64,000 bases of DNA. It comes from Primulina eburnea. Its lineage: Eukaryota > Streptophyta > Magnoliopsida > Lamiales > Gesneriaceae. The stretch covers positions 124,001-188,000 of the forward strand of contig NW_027330987.1 in assembly GCF_022965805.1 (NCBI RefSeq), written 5' to 3'. Below the pieces are notes generated by a model, which was not told where the DNA came from, searched no databases, and worked only from the letters and a program-made list of their open reading frames with translations. Shown here piece after piece: positions 1 through 11,736 of the stretch. Made by a program: the position numbers and the translations under genes. Position 1 is the stretch's first letter, and each line of letters begins with the position of its first letter.

Positions 1-697
1 GTAACGACGATACCGAATCGGAGATGGTGCGAGGATTGATCCGGGACAAAAGTGGCGCTAAAATCTTTGAAGAAAACACACGAAAGTTTGCTAGACAATG
101 GAGAGGGAAGGGGCGGCTGCAAGGTTCTTAAAAACCTAGGTTTTCTCCTCTAAAAAATAATAAAATCTGAATAATGAAGTATGTGGGTGTTAATCGGTTT
201 TTAGTGTGTGTAAAAATGTGTAAGTGTGTGTGAGTGTATAAAACGTGTGTGTGTTTTAATTAGGAGAAATTATAGCTAAATTAACTAATTAAAATACTAA
301 TTAAAGGTTAACACACACTAATCTAATCAAACTCTTCAATTAAAATAATTACACACTAATTTTAAAAGTTTTAAACTATTAAATCCACTAAATAAATGAA
401 TTAGGATTTAAAATGCTACACTTAAAAAATTATTTGAGAAAATGCCCCAACCTCAACTTAAAATAAAATACCATATTTTAAATTGCCAAGAATCGTCCCC
501 GATCTTTTCCTCGATCCCGCCTCGAATAATCTCCTGAAACATGAAACTTGGAGAACATTTTAACGTGCATCACGTAGACATTAAAATAATGCAATTAAAT
601 AAATCATGCACTACTAAGACTCGTTTTAAAATTAAATAAATGCTTTAATAATTAAATAAAAGCATGGGTTATACGCGTACTGAATTTGGGCACTACA
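1..697 (-). repeat. 3' LTR fragment of family 1 (window-edge truncated)
   Basis: The sequence matches the last ~660 bases of the complete LTR at 3484-6072. It ends in CACTACA at 697, immediately before the polypurine tract. It is AT-rich, with GT-rich runs around 180-260, and shows no coding signal. The two LTR copies differ by several substitutions and indels around 280-300, so the insertion is not very recent. Confidence 0.85.
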
Positions 698-711
698 GTT
701 CCTCCCCCACT
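698..711 (-). other. Polypurine tract of family-1 element
   Basis: On the minus strand a G-rich purine run (AGTGGGGGAGGAAC) directly abuts the 3' LTR start TGTAG. This is the plus-strand primer site expected in an LTR retrotransposon. Confidence 0.75.
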
Positions 712-733
712 TATAAAAATTTTGTCCTCGAAA

Positions 734-2529
734 TTAAGTCTTACCGAACAACTCCGGGTAGCGAATCCTCATTTCTGCCTATGACTCCCAAGTGGACTCT
801 TCCACTGATTGGTTTAGCCACCGGACTTTGACTAGCTTAGTCACCTTGTTTCGAAGTCTCCGCTCCTGCCTGTCTAGGATCTGGACGGGTCTTTCCTCAT
901 ATGACAGATCTGGAGCAAGTTGCAACGGCTCATAACTCAACACATGCGAAGGATTATCTAGATACTTCCTCAGCATTGAGACGTGGAACATATTGTGTAC
1001 CCCGGCCAGATTCGGCGGAAGAGCAACACGATAAGCTAGTGTCCCAACTCTGTCAAGAATCTCAAAAGGTCCAATAAACCTCGGACTCAGCTTGCCTCTT
1101 TTACCAAATCTCATAACTCCCTTCATGGGCGCTCTCTTTACAAAAACGTGATCACCTACGGCAAATTCGAGGTCTCTTCTCCTCTTATCGGCATAGCTCT
1201 TTTGGCGACTCTGGGCGGTCTTTATTCTGTCTCGAATCTTGACCACCACATCTGCAGTTTGCTGAACTATCTCTGGACCAAGTTCTGCTCTTTCACCAAC
1301 CTCATAACAATGAACTGGTGACATACACTTCCTTCCGTACAACGCCTCGTAGGGGGCCATACCTATAGATGCTTGGAAACTGTTGTTATAGGTAAACTCC
1401 ACTAGAGGTAAATTTGATTCCCAAGTCCCCTGGAAATCGATCATACATGCTCACAATAAATCCTCCAAAATATGAATCACTCGCTCAGACTGGCTATCTG
1501 TCTGCGGGTGAAAAGCTGTACTGAAAAGCAATTTCGTCCCCATGGCTGCATGTAAGCTTTTCCAAAAGGACGATGAAAACCTCGGGTCCCTGTCGGACAC
1601 AATAGAAACTGGGATTCCATGCAACCGAACTATCTCCTTGATATAGAGCTCTGCATACTACGTCACGGAGAAAGTCGTCTTCACTGGCAAGAAGTGTGCC
1701 GACTTAGTGAGTCGATCCACTATAACCCAAATAGAATTGGATCCCCTGATTGACCTTGTCAAATCAACCACAACGTCCATTGTAACATTCTCCCATTTCC
1801 ACTCTGGGATGGGGAGTGGCTTAACCAATCCTGATGGTGTCTGATGCTCTGCCTTCACCTGCTGACAATTGAGGCATTCAGACATAAATATGCGGATGTC
1901 TCTCTTCATTCCTGGCCACCAATACAAAATCTGTAGGTCCTTGTACATCTTGGTACCTCCTGGGTGAATAGAATACGGATATGCGTGTGCCTCTGTCAGA
2001 ATATCCTCTCTGATTGAATCAATACTAGGCACCCACATTCTACCTCTGTATCTCACAATACCATCTGACACTGTGTAGAGTACACTGCCCTTGGCTTCAT
2101 CCTTCAGCCTCCATTTCTGTAACTGCTCATCTGAAGGCTGACCTGTACGAATACGGTCAAGCAAGGAAGATTGAACTGTCAGATTAGACAGCCTTGGAGC
2201 TCTGCCATTGCGATAAAATTCTAAATCAAACCTCAGAATCTCAGATTGAAGAGGTTTCTGCACTGACAACTGTGCAACAACTGTCACTTTATTGCTCAAG
2301 GTGTCTGCGACAATATTATCCTTTTTCGAATGGTAGCTAATCTCGCAGTCATAATCTTTCACCAACTCTAACCACTGTCTCTGTCTCATGTTCAGTTCCT
2401 TCTGCGTGAAGAAATACTTTAAACTCTTGTGATCGATAAATATCTGACACTTCTCGCCATACAAGTAGTGTCTCCAAATCTTCAACGCAAAGACGACAAC
2501 GGCTAGCTAAAGATCATGAGTCGGGTAGT
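734..2529 (-). pseudogene. Pol remnant: RNase H end, integrase, chromodomain
   Basis: Read on the minus strand, the segment opens inside RNase H (NYPTHDL, then [26 protein letters not shown]). It continues into the integrase HHCC region ([23 protein letters not shown]) and the DDE core ([23 protein letters not shown]). It ends with the GPF/GTLAYRVALPP domain and a chromodomain-like tail (EERPVQILD, VKVRWLNQS). In-frame stops occur just after the RNase H junction (~2507), at ~1655, ~1464 and 779-781, so the protein cannot be made in one piece. Reverse transcriptase is absent: the frame starts abruptly at a deletion junction with gag near 2529. Likely lineage is Tekay/Del-like, by motif recognition only. 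Confidence 0.85.
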
Positions 2530-3247
2530 TCTTCTCAATATCTCGCTGATCCTGCTCTGCAGTCAATGCTCTAGATACAGCGACTACATAAGTAGTATGG
2601 CTAGCAACTCGGACATCACGGCGCAAGATCGGCCGCAATCCATCCATGAAATGCCTCAGCTTACTCTGGGCATCATTTGCTATCAGGGGTACGAAATGAC
2701 ACCCCTTCTCAAACTTCCTCACAAAGTCTGCCACGCTGCTGTCTCCCTGCCGCAACGACATAAACTCCCTCGTCAATCTGGACCGTACTTCCTCTGTAAA
2801 GTATTTGGAGTAGGACACCTCCTTGAAACTATTCCAAGGCAGCACTTGCAAGTTGATTGCCACGGACGCACTCTCCCACCATAATCTGGCGTCCCCTGTC
2901 AGAAGGAATGTGGCACACCTGATCCTATCTGCATCGGTCAGTTCCATAAAATCAAAGATTACCTCGATGTACTTAATCCATCCTTCAGCTATCATCGGGT
3001 CAGTGGTACCCGAAAACTCTTTTGGGTTCATCCTCCTGAACCTCTCATATACTGGCTCTGGCCTGGGCCTCGCCCCAGCATCCACTGCAGCCTGGTTTCC
3101 CGCAAACTGTGCGAAGAACTGAGTCATTCCTGCAAGCATCTGTGCCTGCATGTCTGGAGGTAGAGGTGGAGGAGCGTCTCTTCTCTCCTCTTGAGGCTCT
3201 CTGTCCTCATCCCTTGCTTCACGGTCGATCACATGTCTACGAGGCAT
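2530..3247 (-). pseudogene. Truncated gag of family-1 element
   Basis: The minus-strand ATG at 3247 begins MPRRHVIDREARDED, followed by an acidic, Pro-rich region. The retrotransposon gag core follows (MNPKEFSGTTDP, GDARLWWES, YFTEEVRSRL, FMSLRQGDSSVADFVRKFE, LRHFMDGLRP). Gag should continue into a CCHC zinc knuckle. Instead, after RDIEK, the frame passes directly into RNase H (NYPTHDL) and hits a stop. This in-frame deletion removed the gag C-terminus, protease and RT. The gag half is otherwise open, so a short capsid-like product is conceivable but unproven. Confidence 0.85.
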
Positions 3248-3469
3248 ACTGTTCCAATAATTTACCCAAAACGTAAACCCAACATGCATGAACATGATAT
3301 CAACGACCTAAGATGAACGTACTTCAACTTTAAAATATGCACATGCTGAAATCAGAGCTTAATTCTTACTACATAACATAAATTTGAAACCTTAAAACTT
3401 ACAGAATTGAGGTGTGACTTCGTGAGCTTCTTGCGACTGGCAGTAGGCATAACCCTTTACAAGAACACC

Positions 3470-3483
3470 GCTCTGATACCAAC
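3470..3483 (-). other. Primer-binding site, tRNA-iMet type
   Basis: The minus strand reads TGGTATCAGAGC directly inside the 5' LTR end. This is complementary to the 3' end of plant initiator methionine tRNA and fixes the element's orientation. Confidence 0.85.
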
Positions 3484-4077
3484 TGTAACGTACTGTATTT
3501 TTACTACTCAAAATTTGCGGAAGAATTAAAAATTTTCTTAAATAAAAACGTGAGCATTCAAAATTCGATAAAATAAACTGTACGTCTCAACAAAGATCTA
3601 AAATAGAGTTTGACAAAAGTATTTGAACATTTTCATAAAGACTTAAAAACATGGCGGTCCTCGGGTTTAGCCTCCCGCTCAGTCCAAGCCTGCTCCTTGG
3701 TCCACACCTCCTGTTTCCTCATAAACATCCTCACCTGCATCGATCAAGTCTAGTGACTATAAAGACTCAACACGTATAAACTGAAAGTAACAAGTACTAC
3801 ATAATAAGATCACATGCAACTTTAAAATAGGACATATATACTTTAAACTTGAACTTGCAAGATAAAACTTGAACATACGTACATACATACTTAGACGTGC
3901 CATAAACATTTCTTAAACATGCTTGCATACTTGAACATACTTAAACATACATAGCTTCATCATTTTTCGTAGAGGCATGTTTCAAAGCAAGTGGCCCATA
4001 ACATAATTGTCTGATCAGACTAAACCACAGTACTGGGATGACAGGGACGTATCCACTGCCACATACATGAGATCCCC

Positions 4078-4200
4078 ATTCATAATTTAACGGGCTGATT
4101 AGTCCACGTTCATAATTTAATGCTTTCCAATCTCGATCTAAACCCGTTCATAATTTAACGGGCGGATTGTTCCCATTTCATAATTTAACGCTTTCAAGTC
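4078..4200. repeat. Minisatellite in family-1 LTR
   Basis: Three to four imperfect units share CATAATTTAACGGGC and GATTnnTCC, separated by CTTTCCAATCTCGATCTAAACC-type spacers. The solo LTR relative has the corresponding array at about 11031-11215, built on GGTCATGCTTTACCGGG, so array position is conserved while the unit sequence has changed. Confidence 0.65.
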
Positions 4201-4574
4201 CTAAACATAATTTGGTCACAAGACATTTAGCATACCTCAAAAACTTAAAATTTTTTCTTGCACGTCAACATACTTACTTGTAGTTGAGGGATTCGTTGGA
4301 TTTCATTTGGGTTCCGGTGCTGCACATACTAACGTAATTACTGGCACTTACATTCATAGCTTAGACGTAGGTACTCGTGCTCACCACCGAAGTAATTAAA
4401 TATCTTATGACATTCTAGATCTCTCACGACTTGACCTCAATAAATCATCGTACTAATCCATGAAATCGAACCCCGAACAATCTCTAAAATGATGTGTGAA
4501 CCTTTCCCAAAAATAAAAGACATGCACTTACTATTAAAACTTGGAAAGAAGAAAGAACAAAATATTTGGACAGA

Positions 4575-4736
4575 AGGGGTGGCGCTCTGGCGGTAAAACT
4601 TGACCGCTCGAGCGGCAGGGTCCGCGCTCGGGCGGTAACAAATTTCCGCTCGAACGCTTAGGTTACTGGGAAGAATACTCGGACAGAAAGAATGGCGCTC
4701 GTGCGGCAAAAAATTACCGCTCGGGCGCCGAGCAAA
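4575..4736. repeat. GC-rich palindromic array in U3 of family-1 LTR
   Basis: In otherwise AT-rich DNA there are repeated units of the type CGCTCGnGCGGTAA. One is the perfect palindrome CCGCTCGAGCGG near 4608, with inverted partners such as ACCGCTCGGGCGCC. Two larger blocks end in CTGTCC on the minus strand. In the element's direction of transcription the array is followed by a weak TATA-like AAATATTTTG near 4560-4570. The role is unknown; see findings for parallels in other families. Confidence 0.7.
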
Positions 4737-6072
4737 CTGGACTCCGCGACTCATAAACTTATACTCTCCAATTTCGATTACACATACAGTGATCAACGCC
4801 TCGAGACTCATCCTAGGACACTATGATCCATACTCGACTCCATAAAATGTCTCAAACGTCAACGCACTCCAAACTAGCAACAAATCCGTAAACTCAAATT
4901 TTGACACCAACTCGTTTCCTACGACTTCTAATATATTCAAGTGCCTATCGACACTACGCGACATATATAACATCCCAACATCATACTAAGCATATCTCGA
5001 CACAGCAACGATCACCCGTCGATTCTCAACGAAGCCTGCAACAAATAAAATCTCAAGAACACATCAATACATAATTTCATGAAAAACACAGTTTGAGCAG
5101 TCCTATGAAAAACGTCATAACTCGTTATCCAAATATTTCGAATTTACTGTCAAATCGAAGGTATCAAAATGTTATACAATTTTCACGTTGAAAGTTTTCT
5201 CAGAATCATGACCGAAAAATCGCAGTATTTAAAAAGACAGTAAAAACGAGTTTTCAGATCTAAAATTATTTCAAAACTGATCCAAACCGATTTCCGCTCA
5301 AACGACGAACGTAACACATGAATTTTTACGCATAAAAATGACACAACACATAATATGACGAGATCGATGCAGAAATAACAAAATATATGTGCCTTGATAT
5401 TTAAAATACCGTAACGACGATACCGAAGCGGAGATGGAGCGAGGATTGATCCGGGACGAACGTGACGCTAAAATCTTTGAAGAATACACATGAAAGTTTG
5501 TTGGACGATGGAGAGGGAAGGGGCGGCTGCAAGGTTCTTAGAAACCTAGGTTTTCTACTCTAAAAAATAATAAAATCTGAATAATGAAGTGTGTGTGTTA
5601 ATCGGTTTTTAGTGTGTGTAAAAACGTGTAAGTGTGTGTGAGTGTATAAAACGTGTGTGTGTTTTAATTAGGAGAAATTATAGCTAAATTAAATAATTAA
5701 AGGTTAACACACACTAATCTAATCAGACTCTTCAATTAAAATAATTACACACTAATTTTAAAAGTTTTAAACTCTTAAATCCACTAAATAAATGAATTAG
5801 GATTTAAAATGCTACACTTAATAAATTATTTAAAGGAAATGCCTCAACCTCAACTTAAAATAAAATACCATATTTTAAATTGCCAAGAATCGTTCCCGGT
5901 CTTTTCTTCGATGCCGCCTCGAATAATCGCCTGAAACAAGAAACTTGGATAAAATTTGAACGTGCATCACATAATAAGTCATGCACTGCTAAGACTCGTT
6001 TTAAAATTAAATAAATGCTTTAATAATTAAATAAATGTATGGGTTATACGTGTACTGAATTTGGGCACTACA

Positions 6073-7100
6073 TAATTAGATCGAAACCTTTACCCACGAG
6101 CTTTAATGGTGGATGAAAATTCTTGCAGAGTTACGGTGGCCACAAATTAGGTCCTTATATGATATTTATATAGAAAATATCAAATGGTTTAAAATATTGA
6201 AGATTCGGGCCCATTCAGATTTGTCGTAAACATTTGTCTGTGTTTATTTTCTTGTGATTTGTAATTTGTAAGTGTGTGCTAGAGAGTACATGTTTTCTAT
6301 CTTTTACTGTTATCGTCTTAAATTCTCTGCCAAAACAGTACAACATACATTTAACTAATGTGCGTTAGAAATCCGATTGGCGTGCTATTTAGGGTCTAAC
6401 GAGTGCAAAAATTCTTTAGTCTGATGATGAAAACTTTCCAGAGCTTTTGTCTTTTATACTTGATTGTTCATGAACAGAACTAGTCACTTGTAGGTTTTAT
6501 AGAACCAAGAAACTTAGGATCTGCTAGAGTTTCTAATAAGCTTGAGCATCATCAAGTGAATGAAATCTTTGTGATTTTGAGAACTTATTTGGTCTTCTGA
6601 AATGGTTTATAATCGTACCAACATATATAAAAGGTACTCACACTTTTAAATACCTTTTTCAACTCATGAACAAAGCATATAAACATAAATACATGTAAAA
6701 ACTAAGGAACAACTCGAGTAATTGTCATCCATAACAGTTATGTCTGGATAAGGACAAGTGTAATTGCAACATGTATGCACAATGTATCATTGTCGCTTGT
6801 CTTGGGACGTTGCCAAGTGTCTTTCAGCACATTGTAATCATCCAAGCCTATCTGAACACGCCCCAAAATGTGTCTGTGATATGCCTAACTCAAATTGCCT
6901 TGATTTTTCCAACCAAGCTCAATGCTACCAACATTTTTCTGCATCAAATAGATCCTCCCAATGTGCTAACTAATTCATATACTTAGCCGACCAAAATATG
7001 ACTACGTTGTATAGAATATAACTAAGTTTTAGGCACCAACACTCACTTCATGTTACTCCGCATTCACGCCATTAAATCGAGCCAAACTTTAAGGGTCTAG
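6073..7100. other. Unassigned AT-rich sequence
   Basis: I see no gene or recognisable repeat pair here. Short open frames at 6764-6986 overlap in two frames and have no motif. The segment lies between the family-1 element and the 3' end of an old Ty3/gypsy pol. It probably holds that old element's decayed LTR or untranslated region, but I could not match it to a second copy. Confidence 0.4.
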
Positions 7101-7113
7101 CAAACCACCCCCA

Positions 7114-9170
7114 CTAGAATAGCTCGATGTTCTTGTTGAAGCCTCTAGCGAGCCTGAATTTTTTCATACATAGCTATTTCATCTTCAAATTTCCACCGAT
7201 TAACATTTCGGATCCAAGTAACATCTGTCTCAGAATCATCTACCCACCGGAATAAGTCTCACCGATTTTTCTTGCTTTGACCCAAAACTTTGTCATTCAA
7301 AATTCGTTCAAGTTTTCTATCAAGCTCATACCGAACAACCGGTGGGGAACGACTCATTTGCACTCGTGTATGATCTTCCTAAAACTTCTTCAGATAACTA
7401 ATATGAAAAGTTGGATGAATCTTCAACTTATCAGACAACTTCAACCTATATGCAACCTTCCCAACTTTAGTCATATTTTCAAAGGGGCCATCATTTCGAG
7501 GAATCAACCCAAGATGCAATGTCTTGGCACTAAATTTCTTCCAAATTTGAGAAGTTAGTTTCAGCCGAGCTCGTTCACCAACTTGGAACTCAACATCTCT
7601 TCTTCCCTTATTCGCATATTTTTTTGTTATGCTTTGAGATTTATTCAAGCTATACATTGCTTCATCCAACGAATCTTGTTTTTCTCTAGCAAACCGATAT
7701 GCATCCAGACAATCACTGCAAATTTTCTGCAAAGGTACTTCAAGAGGCATTGTTGGATGAAAAATGTATAGCAACTCAAAGGGACTCAAACCAGTAGCCG
7801 ATGAATTATGAAAATTATATGAGGATTGAGCCACATCAAGCAAATCTGTCCAATTCCGCTGACTCGAAGTCACATAATGTCTTGTATATTTATCCAAAAA
7901 CTGATTTATTTTCTCTGTTTGATATCCATTAGAGTATGATTGGCAGTAGAAAATTTCAAACAATTCAAGGCACATCAAGCAAATCTGTCCAATTACCCAC
8001 AGTATCTGTGATCAACACAAACTTCCTGCCAAGCAAGTAGTGTCTCCAAAATTCTAAACAATTAACCACTTCCATCACTTCTTTCTCATTGTTCGAGTAT
8101 CTCACTTCAGCATTATTCAGTTTCGGAAATGCAAAGAAAATGGGGTGTCTTTTTGCATAAGAACCCCACTCGATTAACAATATGACGCATCGGTATATAC
8201 CACAAATGTCTTATCAAACTCAGGAAACTTCAACACTGGTTCCAACACAAGTTCCTTCTTGAGAGTCTCAAATTCTTGAGCACAATGCTATTTAATGCCT
8301 TTCTTCAACAAGTCAGTCAAAGTGCAACAATCCCAGAATACCCATAATGAAACACCGATAGTAATTTTTCAATCCCAATAAATAACTTAAAGATGCTTTT
8401 TCGTTTATGCAGAACTTTAGGGGTCATATCCTTTCTTTGGAGCATACCAATCAACAATTGCTTGCACCTTGATTATATCCATGTAAACCTTTCCATAGCT
8501 TAAAACATTCTCAAGAAAGTAATCAAATCCGAACGGATTTCACACTTATCATTTTTCACATACAATTCATATTCTCGAAGACGCGAGAATACACCATTCA
8601 AATTTCTCAAGTGATCTTTCATGAGCATTTTTTAATTCGAAAAGCATCACAAGGAATTCATAAAAATCGTACCTCTTATAGCACAAGTCGTCTTTGCCTC
8701 ATCTCCTTCAGCAATCCGCACCTGCCAATAACCTGATGGCAGATCAATCTTGGTGAAATATTTCTCTCTTGACACGTGGAATAGAGTACCTATTTTTTAT
8801 AGTAACCTTATTCAAAGCCAAGTGATCAATGCACATCCTTAACGATCCATCATAAGAACAATGACGAACAAAATGGAGCCTTAGAGTGCTGAACCGTTCT
8901 ACAATCAAACATATATGTTAATTGTTTTTTCAATTTAATAAGTTCAGCAGGACTCATCCGATAAGATGCCTTTTCAGCTCCACTGCACCCTGTTCCAACT
9001 CGATCTAAGAGGAAAATACTAAGGCAATTACACGAGCATTATGTCACGAAATTTCTGAAGCAAATCAGCAAATGCATCAGTCATTTCTTGGTAAAAATTA
9101 AGCTTAGTTTCGACCACAACAACAAAAAAAGTAACATCACCATGCTCAAGCCTTTCTCAATTTGTATGGT
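7114..9170 (-). pseudogene. Decayed RT-RNase H-integrase of the old gypsy element
   Basis: From high to low coordinates on minus I see the protease-RT linker (IQIEKGL near 9160), the RT start (YRMSPAELIKLKKQ near 8930-8960) and the RT motif DGSLRMCIDHLALNKVT near 8815-8850. An RNase H piece (FAFPKLNNAEVRYSNNEKEVMEV, WRHYLLGRKFVLITD at 7990-8180) comes next. Then comes the integrase C-terminal half (NWTDLLDVAQSSYNFHNSSATGLSPFELLY, VGERARLKL, HPTFHISYLKKF at 7379-7900). Frameshifts and stops are scattered throughout. The integrase catalytic core has been deleted between RNase H and 7980, at a junction carrying a 24-bp duplication. Function is lost. Confidence 0.78.
7832..7994. repeat. 24-bp direct duplication flanking a deletion junction
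   Basis: The same 24 bases (CACATCAAGC followed by AAATCTGTCCAATT) occur at 7832-7855 and 7971-7994. The first copy sits in the integrase coding context (NWTDLLDV). The second is out of context at the RNase H-integrase deletion joint. This looks like a templated filler copied during end-joining repair. Confidence 0.7.
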
Positions 9171-9265
9171 TGCAATGACCCAATTTATATTTTGAATAAA
9201 ATATGAGTTAAACATGATTGAGAGGTATTTAAGCATCAATAGGATTGAAACCACATAAGTGTGTT

Positions 9266-9458
9266 TGGAACTTCCGAAAAGTTCGAGCCATCCAAACCTG
9301 CATTGCCAATACGACAACTTATGTGTCAAAAGTGCAACGACGCGTAGCAATTCAGATCTTCTGAACTCGAAACAGGACCATCCGAACCCACACGTCCAGT
9401 TAGATATCAAAACGAGTATGATACGCCGAAGTATAAGCAGTTCAGACCTTCCGAACTC
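9266..9458 (+). repeat. Palindromic motif cluster upstream of TATA, family X LTR
   Basis: Three clusters of TTC-GAA inverted motifs occur at about 9266-9297 (AACTTCCGAAAAGTT), 9351-9385 (TTCAGATCTTCTGAA, a perfect inverted repeat with a 3-base centre) and 9439-9458 (GTTCAGACCTTCCGAAC). Copies of CCATCCGAAC and CCATCCAAAC lie between them. The last unit ends a few bases before a TATA box. Confidence 0.6.
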
Positions 9459-9462
9459 CACC

Positions 9463-9470
9463 TTTAAATA
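9463..9470 (+). promoter_or_regulatory. TATA box of family X LTR
   Basis: TTTAAATA followed by GG, in the context CTCCACC-TATA-GGCC, is a good plant TATA box. It lies about 300 bp inside the inferred LTR start, as expected for a U3 promoter. Confidence 0.55.
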
Positions 9471-10374
9471 GGCCATTCGAAATTCAAAATTTGACATGAG
9501 TTTCATGATTTTTTATCTTGTTTCCAATTTATATTTTAGTGATTCTGAGCAACATATATCTAGCCATACAAGTTACAAAACATATCCTGGAGTGGCGGCA
9601 TCATTTGGAGTGATCAGTGAAATAATAATTTCCAAAGGGATAACTACAGATGCGGGAACAAGCATTTTATGATTGCATTCTCTTGTCTAGAACCAAAACT
9701 TAGGATTGTTAGACCAATATTTAGAGGTACTTAAGTTCGGACTGAGATTACCCACTGAATATGCATTTTTATGTGTTGCAATTTATTTGTCTTTATGATT
9801 CATGTTCCTGTCATGATATTCGGATGCATTGCATCATCACATTTTGCCGGTATCCTTTAAGATAGTCTTGTTGTATGGTGTCGATAATTCATTTTCCTTC
9901 GTGGACAATGGGCATCGAGAGTCACAATGGCCGAAGGGTCGAGCAGGCTCTGGTGACCCAAGAAATTTGAAATCCACGTCTTATATTGATTATGTGAGCC
10001 AAGGGACCCTTACCTAGAGTTGATCATAGACTACACACTCAGACGCCTCTAGACCGAACATGATGTTTCAAATTGATCCCAAATACCAGTACATGTTTCA
10101 TGCATTGCATATAATTTTGTATACTCATATATCTGGGTGATTTGTTTCTTACATAATTTTTTTTTCATCTTGGATGCCCTATTTCATGGAGCAGGTCTCA
10201 GGTTGGAAGGTCGAGGCAATCAGGGCAATGGCTAGGAGAGACCAAGGTTCATCATGAGGTTTATTTTAGTTGTTATTTGGCTTTATGGATTATGTTGAAA
10301 ATTTTTGATATGGTTGTATAAAATTTGAGGTTTTTATTTTAGTTCTGATGGGGTTTTATAAATCGTTTAAGTTA

Positions 10375-10379
10375 TGTTA
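10375..10379. other. Target-site duplication TGTTA (left)
   Basis: TGTTA at 10375-10379 is repeated at 23968-23972, exactly flanking the family-1 solo LTR (TGTAACG...CTCTACA). The flanking DNA on both sides reads as one continuous LTR-like sequence when the insertion is removed. Confidence 0.85.
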
Positions 10380-11030
10380 TGTAACGTACCGTTCTTTTAA
10401 ACTATTTTAAAATTTGCGGAAAATTAAAAATTTTCTTAATTAAACAGAAACCTTCAAATTGCGATAACAATAAACTGATCATTCAAATATTTGCAACGAA
10501 AAGATCACAAATAAAGGTTGATAAAAACACTTGTTTAAATATCGTAAATAATAACGTGAAATCAGAGTATTTTAAACGTTGCATAATTTCTTAAAAACAT
10601 GGGCGGTCCTCGGGTTTATCCTCCTGCTCAGTCCAAGCCGGCTCATTGGTCCCCACCCCTCGTCCTGAAAGTCGTCATCACCTGCATCGATCAAGTCTAG
10701 TGAGTCTAAAGACTCAACATGTATAAACTGGAAGTAACAAGTAATATGTAATAAAGACACATGCATCTTAAAAATAGAGCATATATACTTGAAACTTGAA
10801 CGTAATAGCATAAACATACTTGAAACTTGAACGTAGTAGCATAAAAGTAGACGTGACATCATCATAAAACTTTTCTTAAACATACTTGCATCATACGTAC
10901 TTGAGCATACATAACATAATTTTGCGTAGAGATATATTTCAAAACAAGTGACCCATACATAAATGTGCCTGATCAGACTAAACCACAGTACTGGCATGAT
11001 AGGGAAAATCCACTGCCACATACATGAGAT

Positions 11031-11215
11031 CCCCGGTCATGCTTTACAGGGTGGATTGGTCCCTGGTCCGCTTTCTAATCCTGATCTAAACCCGGTCATG
11101 CTTTACCGGGTGGATTGATCCCTGGTCATGCTTTACCGCTTTCCAATCCTGATCTAAAACCGGTCATGCTTTACCGGGGTGGAGAGGTCCTCGGCCACGT
11201 TCACCGACTTCCAAA
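11031..11215. repeat. Minisatellite in family-1 solo LTR
   Basis: Four imperfect units share GGTCATGCTTTACCGGG, GTGGATTGGTCC and CTTTCCAATCCTGATCTAAA. They occupy the position equivalent to 4078-4200 in the other copy. The array sequence has diverged between copies while the flanks align. Confidence 0.65.
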
Positions 11216-11731
11216 CCCGTTCATAATTTGGTCACAAGACATTTAGCATACCTCAAAAATTTAAAATATTTTCTTTTGCACGTCGAACATACTTAAAAAC
11301 GTCGAGGGCTTCGTTGGAACATTCTGGACATGCTGCCATAACAACAGCAGCAAGGATTCAGGAGATCCCAACGAAGCTTGCAACCAAAGCTTCAAGAAAA
11401 CATTAAAAAAACGCATTTTCAGAAAAGTGCAGTTTGAGCAGTCCCACAAAAACGATCATAACTCACTCATTTCTTATGCAAAAATTATGAATTTACTGTC
11501 AAATTGAAGGTATCAAAAATTACTACGTTTTATATGTTGAAATTTTTTCAAAATATTTACCGAAAAGTCGCAGTATTTAAAATGACAGCAAATTCGTGTT
11601 TTGAGATCCAAAAATCGTTTCAAAAGCGATCCACATATTTTTTTTGCTCAAACTTTTGCATAACATGCACATGCTTTCCGTACACTACAATCAAAATAAT
11701 TACTATGATAAGATCGATGCGAAAAAGGAAA

Positions 11732-11736
11732 GAGTA
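11732..11736. other. Target-site duplication GAGTA (left)
   Basis: GAGTA at 11732-11736 is repeated at 23189-23193, exactly flanking the TG...CA ends of the copia element. Confidence 0.9.

Larger units (their letters stand above)
1..6072 (-). mobile_element. Ty3/gypsy chromovirus, family 1, internally deleted
   Basis: The window begins inside the left (3') LTR, which ends at 697. A polypurine tract, degraded pol, a gag remnant, a primer-binding site and the complete right (5') LTR (3484-6072) follow. Bases 1-697 align with 5411-6072 with small indels, which proves the LTR pair. Gag and RNase H/integrase motifs, plus a C-terminal chromodomain-like segment, place it with the plant chromoviruses. 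The interior is only about 2.8 kb, because the gag C-terminus, protease and reverse transcriptase are missing. The left target duplication lies outside the window, so insertion cannot be verified. Confidence 0.88.
3484..6072 (-). repeat. 5' LTR of family 1, 2589 bp
   Basis: The LTR is bounded by TGTAACG at 3484 and CACTACA at 6072. It abuts the iMet primer site on one side and non-homologous DNA on the other. It has no credible ORF. Inside are a short tandem region built on CATAATTTAACG (about 4078-4200) and a GC-rich palindromic array (about 4575-4736). A related solo LTR at 10380-23967 (about 2.13 kb after removing its insertion) lacks the GC-rich array. Confidence 0.88.

Noticed and set aside
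6764..6986. Two overlapping short frames
   Set aside because: They overlap in different frames, lack motifs and have no neighbouring coding signal.
9829..10017. 62-codon plus-strand frame
   Set aside because: It lies in the family X LTR and has no domain. It is a chance frame.
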